57,017 nt of DNA. Origin: T1Sed10-7 sp041686695 (GTDB lineage: Bacteria > Actinomycetota > Nitriliruptoria > Nitriliruptorales > Nitriliruptoraceae). The stretch spans positions 1 to 57,017 of the forward strand of contig JAWLDJ010000007.1 in the NCBI GenBank assembly GCA_041686695.1, given 5' to 3'. Below the pieces are notes generated by a model. It searched no databases. It was not told where the DNA came from and worked only from the letters and a program-made list of their open reading frames with translations. Positions 40,006 through 48,383 of this stretch are shown one piece after another; the stretch's first letter is position 1, and every line of letters begins with the position of its first letter. Position numbers and translations under genes: made by a program.

Positions 40006-40845
40006 GTGAGCGATGCCGCCACGACGATCGCTCGGCTGCTGCGCCGGGCGGACGACGTCCGCAAGGCCGCCCCTGGTCGTCGCGATCCAGGGCGTGTCCG
40101 CGAGCAGCTCGCCGCCACCCTGACCGAGGCCCGCCGCGGGCTCGACGACGTGGCGGACCCCGACCTGCGCCTGGAGTTGGCCGGCGCGATCGCGCGTCGG
40201 GTCGCCGACCTCGATGCACTCGAGGTGGCGACCCTGCTCGGTCCGAGTCCCGAGGTCGCTGTGGCGCCCACGACGGTGGACGATGCCGGGCGCCTCCCAC
40301 CCGGTCAGCACCTCACGGCGGGCTTCCCCGTCCTGCACGTCGAGCGGGCACCCGACTGGACCGCCCCTCAGGTGCGGGTCGTGGTCACCGGGCTGGTCGA
40401 GCGGCGCACGGTCCTCGACCTGGCCGACCTCCACGCCATCGGTGAGGTGACGCTCACCCGGGACTTCCACTGCGTGACCACCTGGTCGCGGCTGGACAAC
40501 ACCTGGACGGGGGTGCGGGTGCGGGACGTGCTGGCGCTGGCGGGTGTGCGCCCCACCGCGACGCACGCGGTGGTCGCGGGCCACCCCGCCTACACCACCA
40601 ACCTGTCGCTGGAGGATCTCACCGCCGACGATGTGCTGCTCGCCTGGGCGCACGACGGACGGCCGCTGGCCCGGGAGCACGGTGGGCCGCTGCGGTTGGT
40701 GGTACCCCACCTCTACGGCTGGAAGTCGGTGAAGTGGGTGACCGAGCTCCGCCTGCTCGACCGGGAGGTACGGGGCTACTGGGAGGAGCGCGGCTACCAC
40801 GACCGGGGCGACCCCTGGCGTGAGCAGCGCTTCCGCGGTGATTGA
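40006..40845 (+). CDS. SUOX-fold molybdopterin-dependent oxidoreductase
   Basis: A 279-residue protein whose last ~190 residues form an oxidoreductase molybdopterin-binding domain. The molybdenum-coordinating cysteine lies in 'RDFHCVTTWSRLDNTWTG'; further family elements are 'VAGHPAYTTNLSLEDL' and 'LYGWKSVKWVTELRLLD'. Residues 1-85 are a helical extension of unknown function. No signal peptide, heme or dimerisation domain is visible, so it appears cytoplasmic, unlike MsrP. GTG 40006 follows GAGGGG. Substrate unknown. Confidence 0.87.
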   Translation: MSDAATTIARLLRRADDVRKAAPGRRDPGRVREQLAATLTEARRGLDDVADPDLRLELAGAIARRVADLDALEVATLLGPSPEVAVAPTTVDDAGRLPPGQHLTAGFPVLHVERAPDWTAPQVRVVVTGLVERRTVLDLADLHAIGEVTLTRDFHCVTTWSRLDNTWTGVRVRDVLALAGVRPTATHAVVAGHPAYTTNLSLEDLTADDVLLAWAHDGRPLAREHGGPLRLVVPHLYGWKSVKWVTELRLLDREVRGYWEERGYHDRGDPWREQRFRGD

Positions 40846-40912
40846 GGCGGGCCGGACGGGATCGAGCGTGCTGGCGATGGTGCGATGGACGGATGGAGCC
40901 AGGAGGTCGACG

Positions 40913-42154
40913 ATGGTGGAACTGCGGGCAGGTGTCGACGGCGCCGCGGACGAGCCGACCGTGATGCCGCGTCCCCACCCGGCGTCGATGCTGTCGGCAC
41001 CGCTGCGGGTCGCGGTCCTGGCCGGCGGCGCGAACACCGAGCGCAACGTGTCGCTGTCGTCGGGTGAGGCCGTGGCCCGAGCCCTGCGTGGCCTCGGGCA
41101 CGCCGTCGCACTGGTGGACTCGGCCGCCCCACCCGTCGTCCCGCACCAGGACCCGGCGGACGCCTTCCTGACCACCGAGGTCCAGGAGGAGGCCCTGGCC
41201 GCCGCGCCGGTGGCACCGACCGCGACCGCCCCTCCCGACCTCGATTCCCTCGCCGAGGTGCGCCAGGCCCAGACGGCGGGGGTGTTGGCGCCCGGGCACC
41301 TGCCGGTGCTGGCGGCGGCGGAGGTCGTCGTGCTCACGGTCTTCGGTGACGAAGGCGAGTCCGGTGCCACGCAGCAACTGCTCGACACCCATGGCATCGT
41401 CTACACCGGCCCGTCAGCAGAGGTCTGCGAGCTGACCTTCCACAAGGCGCGGACCAAAGCCGTGCTCGCCGACCACGGGATCCTGACGCCCGCCTGGCAC
41501 GTGGTCCGTGGCGCGCACCTCGACGAGGATCTCGCCGCGCTCGAGCTCGAGGGGCCGTGGATCGTCAAGCCGGAGGCAGGCGGCTCCACGATCGGTCTCA
41601 CCAAGGTCGAGGAGGCCGACGGGCTGCGTGCGGCCTGCGCTCTGGCCACCGCGGAAGGACAGGACGCGCTGATCGAGGTCTTCGTGCCCGGTCGCGACGT
41701 CACGATCGGTGTGCTCGGGGACCGCGTCTATGCGGTCGTGGAAGCCATGACCGAACGCGACCTCTACGACTACGAGGCGAAGTACACCCCGGGGCTGGCC
41801 GACAAGCGGGTCCCCGCCCACCTCGATGCCGAGCAGACCACCGAGGTGCAGCGGCTGACGTGGGAGGTCCATCGGCTGCTCGGCATCGGTGACACCTCGT
41901 CGCGAGCCGACTTCCGCCTCCTGCCGGACGGCCGCTTCACCTTCTTCGAGACCAACCCGCTGCCGGGACTCACCCCGACCTCCAGCTACCCGCTGTCGCT
42001 GGCGGCCGACGGGATCACCTTCCCGCGGCTGTGCGAGGAGTTGGTCATCCGGGCGCTGATCAACCACGGTCGACCGGTGCCGCCGCTGGCGGACGCGCCC
42101 CGCTATCTCGACGACGAGGTGACGAGTGCACCGGGAACGGGAGATGCGCCATGA
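40913..42154 (+). CDS. D-alanine-D-alanine ligase-like ATP-grasp protein
   Basis: A 413-residue ATP-grasp enzyme close to Ddl, which makes D-Ala-D-Ala for peptidoglycan. Family elements are 'VAVLAGGANTERNVSLSSG', 'GPWIVKPEAGGSTIGL' and 'FETNPLPGLTPTSSYP', the Mg/ATP and product-binding loop. Two features differ from standard Ddl: an insertion of about 65 residues (~60-125) rich in Ala/Pro, and 'VFGDEGESG' in place of 'LHGxxGEDG'. It lies away from any mur cluster, between a molybdoenzyme and a peptidase. It may be a second Ddl or a ligase for another dipeptide. AGGAGG six bases upstream fixes the ATG. Confidence 0.82.
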   Translation: MVELRAGVDGAADEPTVMPRPHPASMLSAPLRVAVLAGGANTERNVSLSSGEAVARALRGLGHAVALVDSAAPPVVPHQDPADAFLTTEVQEEALAAAPVAPTATAPPDLDSLAEVRQAQTAGVLAPGHLPVLAAAEVVVLTVFGDEGESGATQQLLDTHGIVYTGPSAEVCELTFHKARTKAVLADHGILTPAWHVVRGAHLDEDLAALELEGPWIVKPEAGGSTIGLTKVEEADGLRAACALATAEGQDALIEVFVPGRDVTIGVLGDRVYAVVEAMTERDLYDYEAKYTPGLADKRVPAHLDAEQTTEVQRLTWEVHRLLGIGDTSSRADFRLLPDGRFTFFETNPLPGLTPTSSYPLSLAADGITFPRLCEELVIRALINHGRPVPPLADAPRYLDDEVTSAPGTGDAP

Positions 42155-44205
42155 CCTCACCACTGCAGACCCGTGCCTGGAGCGACCTGCCGCACCCGGT
42201 GGAGGAGGTCGATCACTTCACGATCACCTTGGCGGATGGCACCCGGCTGGCCGCCCGGCGTTGGCAGCCGGTGGGTGCCGAGTACGAGCCGGTCCCCGCC
42301 ATCCTCGAGTACATCCCCTACCGCAAGCGGGACAAGACCGCCTACCGCGATGGTCTCAGCCACCCCTACGTGGCGGGTCACGGCTACGTCTGCGTGCGGG
42401 TCGATCTGCGTGGCTCGGGCGATTCGGAGGGGGTGCTCACCGACGAGTACCTGCAGCAGGAGCTGGACGACGGGCTCGAGGTCATCAGCTGGTTGGCGGA
42501 GCAGCCCTGGTGCGACGGTCGTGTGGGGGTGATCGGCAAGTCCTGGGGCGGGTTCAACGGCCTGCAGCTGGCGGCCTTGCAGCCCCCGGCGCTCGGGGCG
42601 ATCGTGACGGTCTGCTCGACCGACGACCGCTACGCCGACGACGTGCACTACATGGGTGGGTGCCTGCTCAGCGACAACCTGTCGTGGGCGGCCTCGATGT
42701 TCGCCAACACCTCGTGTCCGCCCGATCCGCTGCTGGTGGGGGAGCGGTGGCGTGAGATGTGGCTGGCGCGCCTGGAGGGCTCCGGCATGTGGCTGGAGAC
42801 GTGGCTCGAGCATCAGCATCGGGATGCCTACTGGCGGCACGGGTCGGTGGCCGAGGATCTCGACGCGATCCAGGTGCCCGTGCTCACCGTGTCGGGGTGG
42901 GCCGACGGTTACTCCAACAGCGTCTTCCGGTTGCTGGCGAACCTGGCCGAGGGTGTGCCGCGGCGTGGGCTGGTCGGGCCGTGGAGCCACAAGTACCCCC
43001 ACCTCGGCGTCCCGGGCCCCGCGATCGGGTTCCTGCAGGAGTGCGTGCGCTGGTGGGACCGCTGGCTGAAGGGCATCGAGAACGGCATCGACGAGGAACC
43101 CGAGGTGCTCGCCTGGATGCAGGACCCGATCCCTCCGGCGCTGGACGTCGAGCACCGGCCCGGCCGCTGGGTCTCGGAGCCGTCCTGGCCGTCGTCGGGC
43201 GTGGTGGAGCGGGAGCTCGGACTCGGCGATGCCGGGCTCTTCACCGACATCGACGAGGCCCCGAACGACGCGCGTCCGCACGAGATCTCCTCGCCGTTGT
43301 CGCTCGGGCTGTACGCGGGCAAGTGGGCATCGTTCACCGCCACACCGGACCTGCCCGTGGACCAGCGTGAGGAGGACGGCGGGTCGCTGAACTTCGACTC
43401 GACCGTGCTCACCGAGCCGCTGGAGATCCTCGGGGCCCCGGTCGTCGAGCTCGAACTGAGCGTCGACCAGCCCGTTGCGATGCTCGCGGTGCGTCTGTCT
43501 GACCGGCTGCCCGACGACTCCATCACCCGGGTGACCTACGGCCTGGAGAACCTCTGTCACCGAGATTCCCACGAGCACCCGGAGCCGTTGGTCCCGGGGG
43601 AGCGCTACCGCGTCCGGGTCCAGCTCAACGAGGTGGCGCACCACTTCGCGGCCGGGCACCGTCTCCGGCTGCAGGTGTCCACCTCCTACTGGCCGGTGGC
43701 GTGGCCCTCACCGACGCCGGTCCGGCTGACCGTGGACCCGGCGGCGAGTCGGCTCCTGCTCCCGGTCCGGGCCCCGCGGCCCAGTGAGGAAGCCGCGCTG
43801 CGGCCGTTCGCGCCCCCCGAGGGCAGCGAGCCCCCCTCCCAGACCCAGCTCGTACCCCGCGACTACGCCTGGCGTGTGGTGCGTGATCTCGTCAGCACGG
43901 AGACCGTGGTGGAGACCCTCAAGGACGAGGGTGCCTACCGCCTCGACGACATCGCGCTCGAGGTCCACAGCTCCACCGAGGAGCGGTACTGCTACGTCGG
44001 CGACGACCCGACCAGCGCGCGCGGCGAGGTGGAGAGCGTGCGGCGGTTCGTCCGCGGGGACTGGGACGTGCAGACCCGGACCCGAACCGTGCTGACCTGT
44101 ACGGCCGAGGACTTCCGCATCCGTGCCACCCTCGATGCCTACGAGGGGGAGACGCGCGTGGCCGCGCACAGCTTCGACCGTGTCATCCCGCGGCGTCTGC
44201 TCTGA
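42151..44205 (+). CDS. CocE/NonD family hydrolase, X-Pro dipeptidyl-peptidase-like
   Basis: A 684-residue serine hydrolase. The catalytic triad is S131 in 'GKSWGGF', D252 in 'SGWADGY' and H280 in 'GPWSHKYP'. The N-terminal alpha/beta-hydrolase domain (X-Pro peptidase S15) is followed by a jelly-roll C-terminal domain ('HFAAGHRLRLQVSTSYWPVA'). Substrates in the family include X-Pro peptides, cocaine-like esters and glutaryl-7-ACA. No signal peptide is seen. The ATG overlaps the ligase stop by 4 nt (ATGA), implying coupled expression. Confidence 0.92.
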   Translation: MTSPLQTRAWSDLPHPVEEVDHFTITLADGTRLAARRWQPVGAEYEPVPAILEYIPYRKRDKTAYRDGLSHPYVAGHGYVCVRVDLRGSGDSEGVLTDEYLQQELDDGLEVISWLAEQPWCDGRVGVIGKSWGGFNGLQLAALQPPALGAIVTVCSTDDRYADDVHYMGGCLLSDNLSWAASMFANTSCPPDPLLVGERWREMWLARLEGSGMWLETWLEHQHRDAYWRHGSVAEDLDAIQVPVLTVSGWADGYSNSVFRLLANLAEGVPRRGLVGPWSHKYPHLGVPGPAIGFLQECVRWWDRWLKGIENGIDEEPEVLAWMQDPIPPALDVEHRPGRWVSEPSWPSSGVVERELGLGDAGLFTDIDEAPNDARPHEISSPLSLGLYAGKWASFTATPDLPVDQREEDGGSLNFDSTVLTEPLEILGAPVVELELSVDQPVAMLAVRLSDRLPDDSITRVTYGLENLCHRDSHEHPEPLVPGERYRVRVQLNEVAHHFAAGHRLRLQVSTSYWPVAWPSPTPVRLTVDPAASRLLLPVRAPRPSEEAALRPFAPPEGSEPPSQTQLVPRDYAWRVVRDLVSTETVVETLKDEGAYRLDDIALEVHSSTEERYCYVGDDPTSARGEVESVRRFVRGDWDVQTRTRTVLTCTAEDFRIRATLDAYEGETRVAAHSFDRVIPRRLL

Positions 44206-44526
44206 CCCTTCGCAGCAGCGCGCACCGACGTGTCCGCACGGTCCGTGCGGTCTGCCCGCGTGTCCGCGCGGTCCGNNNNNNNNNNNNNNNNNNNNNNNNN
44301 NNNNNNNNNNNNNNNNNNNNNNNNNNNNNNNNNNNNNNNNNNNNNNNNNNNNNNNNNNNNNNNNNNNNNNNNNNNGCGCGGGCGGTCGGTCCGCCCTGCC
44401 GGGTGGGGTGCGTGGTGCCTCGGTCTCCGGGGTGTTCTGCACCCGATCCGTCTGCCCGCCCGCGCGGGCGGGCCCGTGCGGTCGCGCGGTCCGTGCGTCC
44501 GCGCGGTCCGCGTGTCCGCCCCGGGG
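44206..44526. repeat. GTCCGYGCG-rich repeats and palindromes around a second assembly gap
   Basis: This 321-bp intergenic region lies between convergent genes. Both flanks of the gap are built from short imperfect copies of GTCCGYGCG. An 18-bp perfect palindrome lies at 44455-44472, and a GGGTG/CACCC hairpin at 44430-44444. These may act as bidirectional terminators. No gene is seen. Confidence 0.6.
44276..44375. other. Assembly gap (100 N)
   Basis: Exactly 100 N, again inside short GC-rich repeats. True length unknown. Confidence 0.99.
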
Positions 44527-46650
44527 TCAGATGGCTGCTGGCGCACGTGCGGGACCGAGCCGCCAGTTCGGTCGACCGGTGGGATCCAGCCCCGCGAAGC
44601 GCACCGTCAGCCGACTCCCGACCTGCCACGGGCCAGACGTCGTGGTCAACCCGTGCTGGTCCACGGTCAGCGTGCCGCGTTGCTTGGGGGGAAGATCCAG
44701 CGCCCGCTCGGCGGTCACGAAGCCGGTCACCCCGAGGCGTGGGAGGCGCACCTTCAGGCCGTTGGCGGTGATCCCGGTCACCGTCGCCGGCTCCGGATCG
44801 TCCAGGAAGCCGCGGTCGAACAGGCGCGACCACAGGTCACCGCGTTCGCGTGCCTGGAGGAACTGCATCGCGCTGGCGCGGGCGTCGAGCCAACCGGCGA
44901 GGGGGCCCAACTCGGCGGCGGTGTGCGGTGGGGTCTCCTCGGCCAGGGCGGCCCGGATCTGGCGGTGGACGACCAGGTCCGCGTAGCGACGGATCGGCGA
45001 GGTGAAGTGGGTGTAGGCCGAGGAGGCCAGACCGGTGTGCGCCGACGGATCGGGCTCGTAGGAGGCGCGGGCCGTCGAGCCCGCGGCCACGGAGACGAGC
45101 AGGTCGCGTTCGGCGGTACGCCCCGCCGCATCGGCTGCATCGATCGCCGCGATGAGCTGCCCCACGACGACGTCGGCCTCGGCGTCGGGGTCGTCGAGGG
45201 CGGGCACCTCGGCTCCTGCCAGCTCGACCGCGGCGCGCAGGCGTTGCAACCGGTCGACGGCGAGTCCGGCGTGGGCGCGGTACAGCGCCGGGACGTCACG
45301 GGCGATCAGCCAGCTGGCGACGGCTTCGTTCGCCGCAACCATCAGTCGCTCGACCTGCCGGTAGGCCTCGGCGTGCGGGGTGGCCGCCACGGTCGCGAGC
45401 CTGCCGTCGACCAGGGCGGGCTCGACCTCGGCGTCCTCGAACAGCTCCTCGAAGGTGACGCGTCCATCGCGTTCCACACCGAGTCGTCGGGAGGCCTCGA
45501 CCGCGGCGGTGAGCACCTCGTCCGTCACCGCGGCGGCCGCCCCGGCTTCGGTGTGGAGGTCCTCCCGGTCGTCGTCCAGCCACGCCTCCAGCGCGCCGTA
45601 GGAGAGCTTGGCCACCGAGCGGACCGCCGCGGACTCCACGGCGACCTCGGAGATCGAGCCGTCGACGGCGACATCGAACCGGGCGGATATGGCCCAACGA
45701 TCCTCATCCGGCAGCAGCGACAACGCCCCCTCGGACAGGGCCGGATCCAGCATCGGGGCGTTCTCACCGATCGCGAGGTAGGCGGTCGAGGCCACGACCC
45801 GCGCGTAGCGGTCGGCGGGCGAGCCGATCCCGATCGCGCGGGCGACGTCGGCGATGTGGATCGCCACGTGGACCGGAGTGTCGGGGGCGCCGTCCCAGCT
45901 GGCGGCGATCGCGTCGTCGATGTCGCGGGTGCTCGCGCTGTCCACGGTCACGCAGGGTTCGTCCCGGCGTTCCACCCATGGTGCTTCCACCCCGGGGAGC
46001 GGCCCGGACGTGTCGAGCCCGGCGGCGCCTCCTCGGCCACCACCGGCCAGGAGTCCGATGACGCGCAGATGGGTCGTCTCCGCATCCGCCGGAGCCAGGC
46101 CGGCGGCGGCGGGCCCGCCAGGGACCAGCGACGGCGCGGCACGGCCGAGTGCGACGACGACGCTGGCGGCCCGGATGGCCTGCGGCGAGCCGACGACGTG
46201 AGGGCCTGCGACCAGTGCGCGGCCGACCGGTGCACCGTCCTCCCGTTCGCCGGTCAGCACCACGATCTGGCGACCGACGGCCTGCTCCACCTTCTTCGTC
46301 ACGGCGGGGTCCAGATCGACCCAGCCGGTACCGAGCGCGTGGTTGGGTTCCAGGACCAGTCGCCCGGGACCGCGCTGGACCGTGCCGACCAGCATCTTGC
46401 GTGGACGCGAGACGACGGTGACCGACCGGGCGGACGCGCCCTTGTCGTCGATGTCGACCTCGAGGTCGAGGAGGTCGTCGGCCAGCAGGCCCTTGGCCGT
46501 CGGCGGCGGTACGAAGATGCGGTCGATCTCCGTGCGGCGACCGGCTTCGTCGGTCATGCTCGCCGGGATCTCGGTCAGTGTGTCCTCAGCGACGGGATCG
46601 GCGAAACCGAAGCCGCGTGGGTGGGGGCGGAAGCGGGCACGGATAGACAA
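44527..46650 (-). CDS. RNB-domain exoribonuclease (RNase II/R family)
   Basis: A roughly 707-residue 3'-5' exoribonuclease. The protein begins with a cold-shock-like RNA-binding domain ('RPHPRGFGFADP'), then the RNB catalytic domain with the metal-binding aspartates in 'STRDIDDAI' and further on 'VHVAIHIADVARAIG'. 'AYTHFTSPIRRYADLVVHR' is the classic RNB signature. A short C-terminal S1-like segment follows. The start is uncertain: TTG 46650 opens exactly at the cold-shock domain, while GTG 46704 would add 18 residues; neither has a good ribosome site. A large hairpin separates it from the gene upstream. Confidence 0.9.
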   Translation of the reverse strand: MSIRARFRPHPRGFGFADPVAEDTLTEIPASMTDEAGRRTEIDRIFVPPPTAKGLLADDLLDLEVDIDDKGASARSVTVVSRPRKMLVGTVQRGPGRLVLEPNHALGTGWVDLDPAVTKKVEQAVGRQIVVLTGEREDGAPVGRALVAGPHVVGSPQAIRAASVVVALGRAAPSLVPGGPAAAGLAPADAETTHLRVIGLLAGGGRGGAAGLDTSGPLPGVEAPWVERRDEPCVTVDSASTRDIDDAIAASWDGAPDTPVHVAIHIADVARAIGIGSPADRYARVVASTAYLAIGENAPMLDPALSEGALSLLPDEDRWAISARFDVAVDGSISEVAVESAAVRSVAKLSYGALEAWLDDDREDLHTEAGAAAAVTDEVLTAAVEASRRLGVERDGRVTFEELFEDAEVEPALVDGRLATVAATPHAEAYRQVERLMVAANEAVASWLIARDVPALYRAHAGLAVDRLQRLRAAVELAGAEVPALDDPDAEADVVVGQLIAAIDAADAAGRTAERDLLVSVAAGSTARASYEPDPSAHTGLASSAYTHFTSPIRRYADLVVHRQIRAALAEETPPHTAAELGPLAGWLDARASAMQFLQARERGDLWSRLFDRGFLDDPEPATVTGITANGLKVRLPRLGVTGFVTAERALDLPPKQRGTLTVDQHGLTTTSGPWQVGSRLTVRFAGLDPTGRPNWRLGPARAPAAI

Positions 46651-46750
46651 CCGGGAAGCTCGTCTCGTGTGTCGGGCGGGTCGATGGCCGGCGCAGTCTG
46701 TCACCCGGAGCCGGGTGGCGCCCAAACCGTGACCCCGCTGGCACCAGGTC

Positions 46751-46789
46751 CGACACTGCCCCGTGCGCTCGGCGCGCGGGGCAGTGTCG
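46751..46789 (-). terminator. 18-bp stem terminator downstream of the 46809-47405 gene
   Basis: A nearly perfect hairpin: bases 46751-46768 pair with 46772-46789 (one G-U pair) around a 3-nt TCG loop. It lies 20 nt after the stop of the minus-strand gene, with no U-run. It is the longest inverted repeat noticed in the window. Confidence 0.7.
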
Positions 46790-46808
46790 CGCTGCGGCTC
46801 CGCGGTGG

Positions 46809-47405
46809 TCACCCGCCCCGCGCGGCATCGCGCAGGCTGGCCTGCAGGGCGGATGCCAGCTCGCCGACATCGCCGAGCGCCAGGGGATCGTGGGTCAGAG
46901 CGGCGCTCTCGAGCCGTGGAGCATCGAGGTGATCGGTCATCCTGATACGGGCCCGGACGTACCGTCCATCGGCGGCCGCCGCCACGGCGTGACGGTCGAT
47001 GCTGCCGTCGGTGTCGACGTCATCGACGAAGGCCACCAGCGCCAGCGTCCAGGCGGGCACCGTCATGGTCAACGTCGCCGCACCGAGGTCCTCGGGATCG
47101 ACGGTGACGAGCTCCCAGCCGGTCACCGTGGGCGGGCCGAGGAGGTCCTCGTCGTCGAGTTCGAGGGCGGCTGCCTGGGGCAGCCCCAGCACCTCGATGG
47201 CGGCTCGAGTGAGGTCGCCGACCGCGTCGATGCCGGCCGGACGGCCACGTTGCTCGTCCACGGCCAGCTCCGCTTGCGTGACGACCAGCTCGAGCAGACG
47301 GACACCGTCGATGCGTCGCAGCACATCGCGCGCAGCACGCGCATCCGCAGCCGCCGCGGTGCGCAACAGATCGTGGACCGTGCTCGGGGCTTCTTCGACG
47401 GACAC
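46809..47405 (-). CDS. Hypothetical protein
   Basis: A 198-residue acidic protein I do not recognise. The first ~50 residues are helical ('STVHDLLRTAAAADARAARD'). The C-terminal part alternates strands with charged loops ('TMTVPAWTLALVAFVDDVDT'). There is no signal peptide, membrane helix or cysteine cluster. A strong GGAGGAGGAG just before GTG 47405, normal coding composition and a large terminator hairpin argue that it is a real gene. It is divergent from the coiled-coil/protease pair at 47679. Confidence 0.6.
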   Translation of the reverse strand: MSVEEAPSTVHDLLRTAAAADARAARDVLRRIDGVRLLELVVTQAELAVDEQRGRPAGIDAVGDLTRAAIEVLGLPQAAALELDDEDLLGPPTVTGWELVTVDPEDLGAATLTMTVPAWTLALVAFVDDVDTDGSIDRHAVAAAADGRYVRARIRMTDHLDAPRLESAALTHDPLALGDVGELASALQASLRDAARGG

Positions 47406-47678
47406 CGGCTCCTCCTCCGAGGGTGGTTCGCGACGCGCGGGCGGTGATCGGGCGGCGATGGCGGCCGGATCGCCGGTGCCACCGGGCCTGCAGGCGAGGC
47501 GCCCGCAGGAGCGCAGCCTGCCGTATCGGGGCGAACGGGTGTGGGAGGTCGTGCGAGCTCGCGGGATCCGGGTCGCGCGGCGGTGACCGTGATGGTCAGC
47601 GACGCGTCCGTGAGGTGGCATCATCGACAGGTCGCCGCGTCACCTCCGAGGCGACCCGTCCGCAGGAGGACCCCGCTG

Positions 47679-48383
47679 GTGCACCAGGAGCCCCGGGCGG
47701 TCACGCCCCGCTCGACGCCCACGTCGGTGGCTGGTCCGCCCGAACCGTCGGCCGGTCCGCCCGCACTCTCGGCCGGTCCGCCCGCGCCACCGGCCTCGGC
47801 TGCGTCGTCGCGCTCGCCGCGAGGCCGGCGTGGTCGTGGGTGGTCCGTGGCCCTGGCGCTGCTGACGGTGCTGGCCACGGGGGGCGCCGTCACCGCCGGC
47901 CTGATCGCCCTCGACCAGCGCGACGTCGCCGCCGAGTGGCAGGCGCGCGCGGTCGCGCTCACGGACCAGCTCGACGAGGTGGACGCCCAGCGCCAGCAGG
48001 CGCTGGAGCGCCTCGACGAGACGCTCGCGGCGCTCACGAGCTCCGAGCGCGACGTCGACGAGCTCGAGGAACGGGTCCGGGCCCTGGCCGACGAGAAGGC
48101 GCGGGCCGAGGACACCGCGACCACCGTGCAGGTCGAGCGCGATGTCTTCATCGAGCTCTCGGCGCTCGTCGCGGATGCCACCAGCTCCCTCGACAGCTGC
48201 GTCACCCAGCTGTTCGAACTCCAGACGGCCTCCGTCGACGCGTTCAACCGGGCTGCCGCCGACCGACCTGTGGACGTCGAGACGCTCAACGCCCGCGCCA
48301 GCGAGGTCACCCGTTTCTGCAACCAGGCCCGTACGGCCGCCGCCGACGCCGAAGCGGCCGCGGACCGCCTGTTACGGCCGTGA
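47679..48383 (+). CDS. Single-pass membrane protein with extracytoplasmic coiled coil
   Basis: A 234-residue protein of unknown function. Residues 1-55 are Pro/Ser/Arg-rich with a repeated 'AGPPA' motif, encoded by repeats of CGGCCGGTCCGCCCGC. A membrane helix ('VALALLTVLATGGAVTAGLI') follows. The remainder is a long predicted coiled coil ('DEVDAQRQQALERLDETLAA' onward) with two cysteines near the C-terminal half that could form a disulfide. GTG 47679 is chosen for AGGAGG nine bases upstream; an earlier ATG at 47592 is possible. Its stop overlaps the start of the serine protease gene by 4 nt. Confidence 0.65.
   Translation: MHQEPRAVTPRSTPTSVAGPPEPSAGPPALSAGPPAPPASAASSRSPRGRRGRGWSVALALLTVLATGGAVTAGLIALDQRDVAAEWQARAVALTDQLDEVDAQRQQALERLDETLAALTSSERDVDELEERVRALADEKARAEDTATTVQVERDVFIELSALVADATSSLDSCVTQLFELQTASVDAFNRAAADRPVDVETLNARASEVTRFCNQARTAAADAEAAADRLLRP

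Noticed and set aside
39239..40009. Pentapeptide-repeat protein across the 15-bp array
   Set aside because: The 'QVAVR' repeats come from a 15-bp DNA period that gives a pentapeptide in every frame. The frame is antisense to the gamma carbonic anhydrase and has no suitable start; the repeat does not match A(D/N)LXX.
46705..46812. ATG at 46812 as the RNB protein start
   Set aside because: It would place the start upstream of the 18-bp terminator hairpin and add about 54 residues with no homology to the family.
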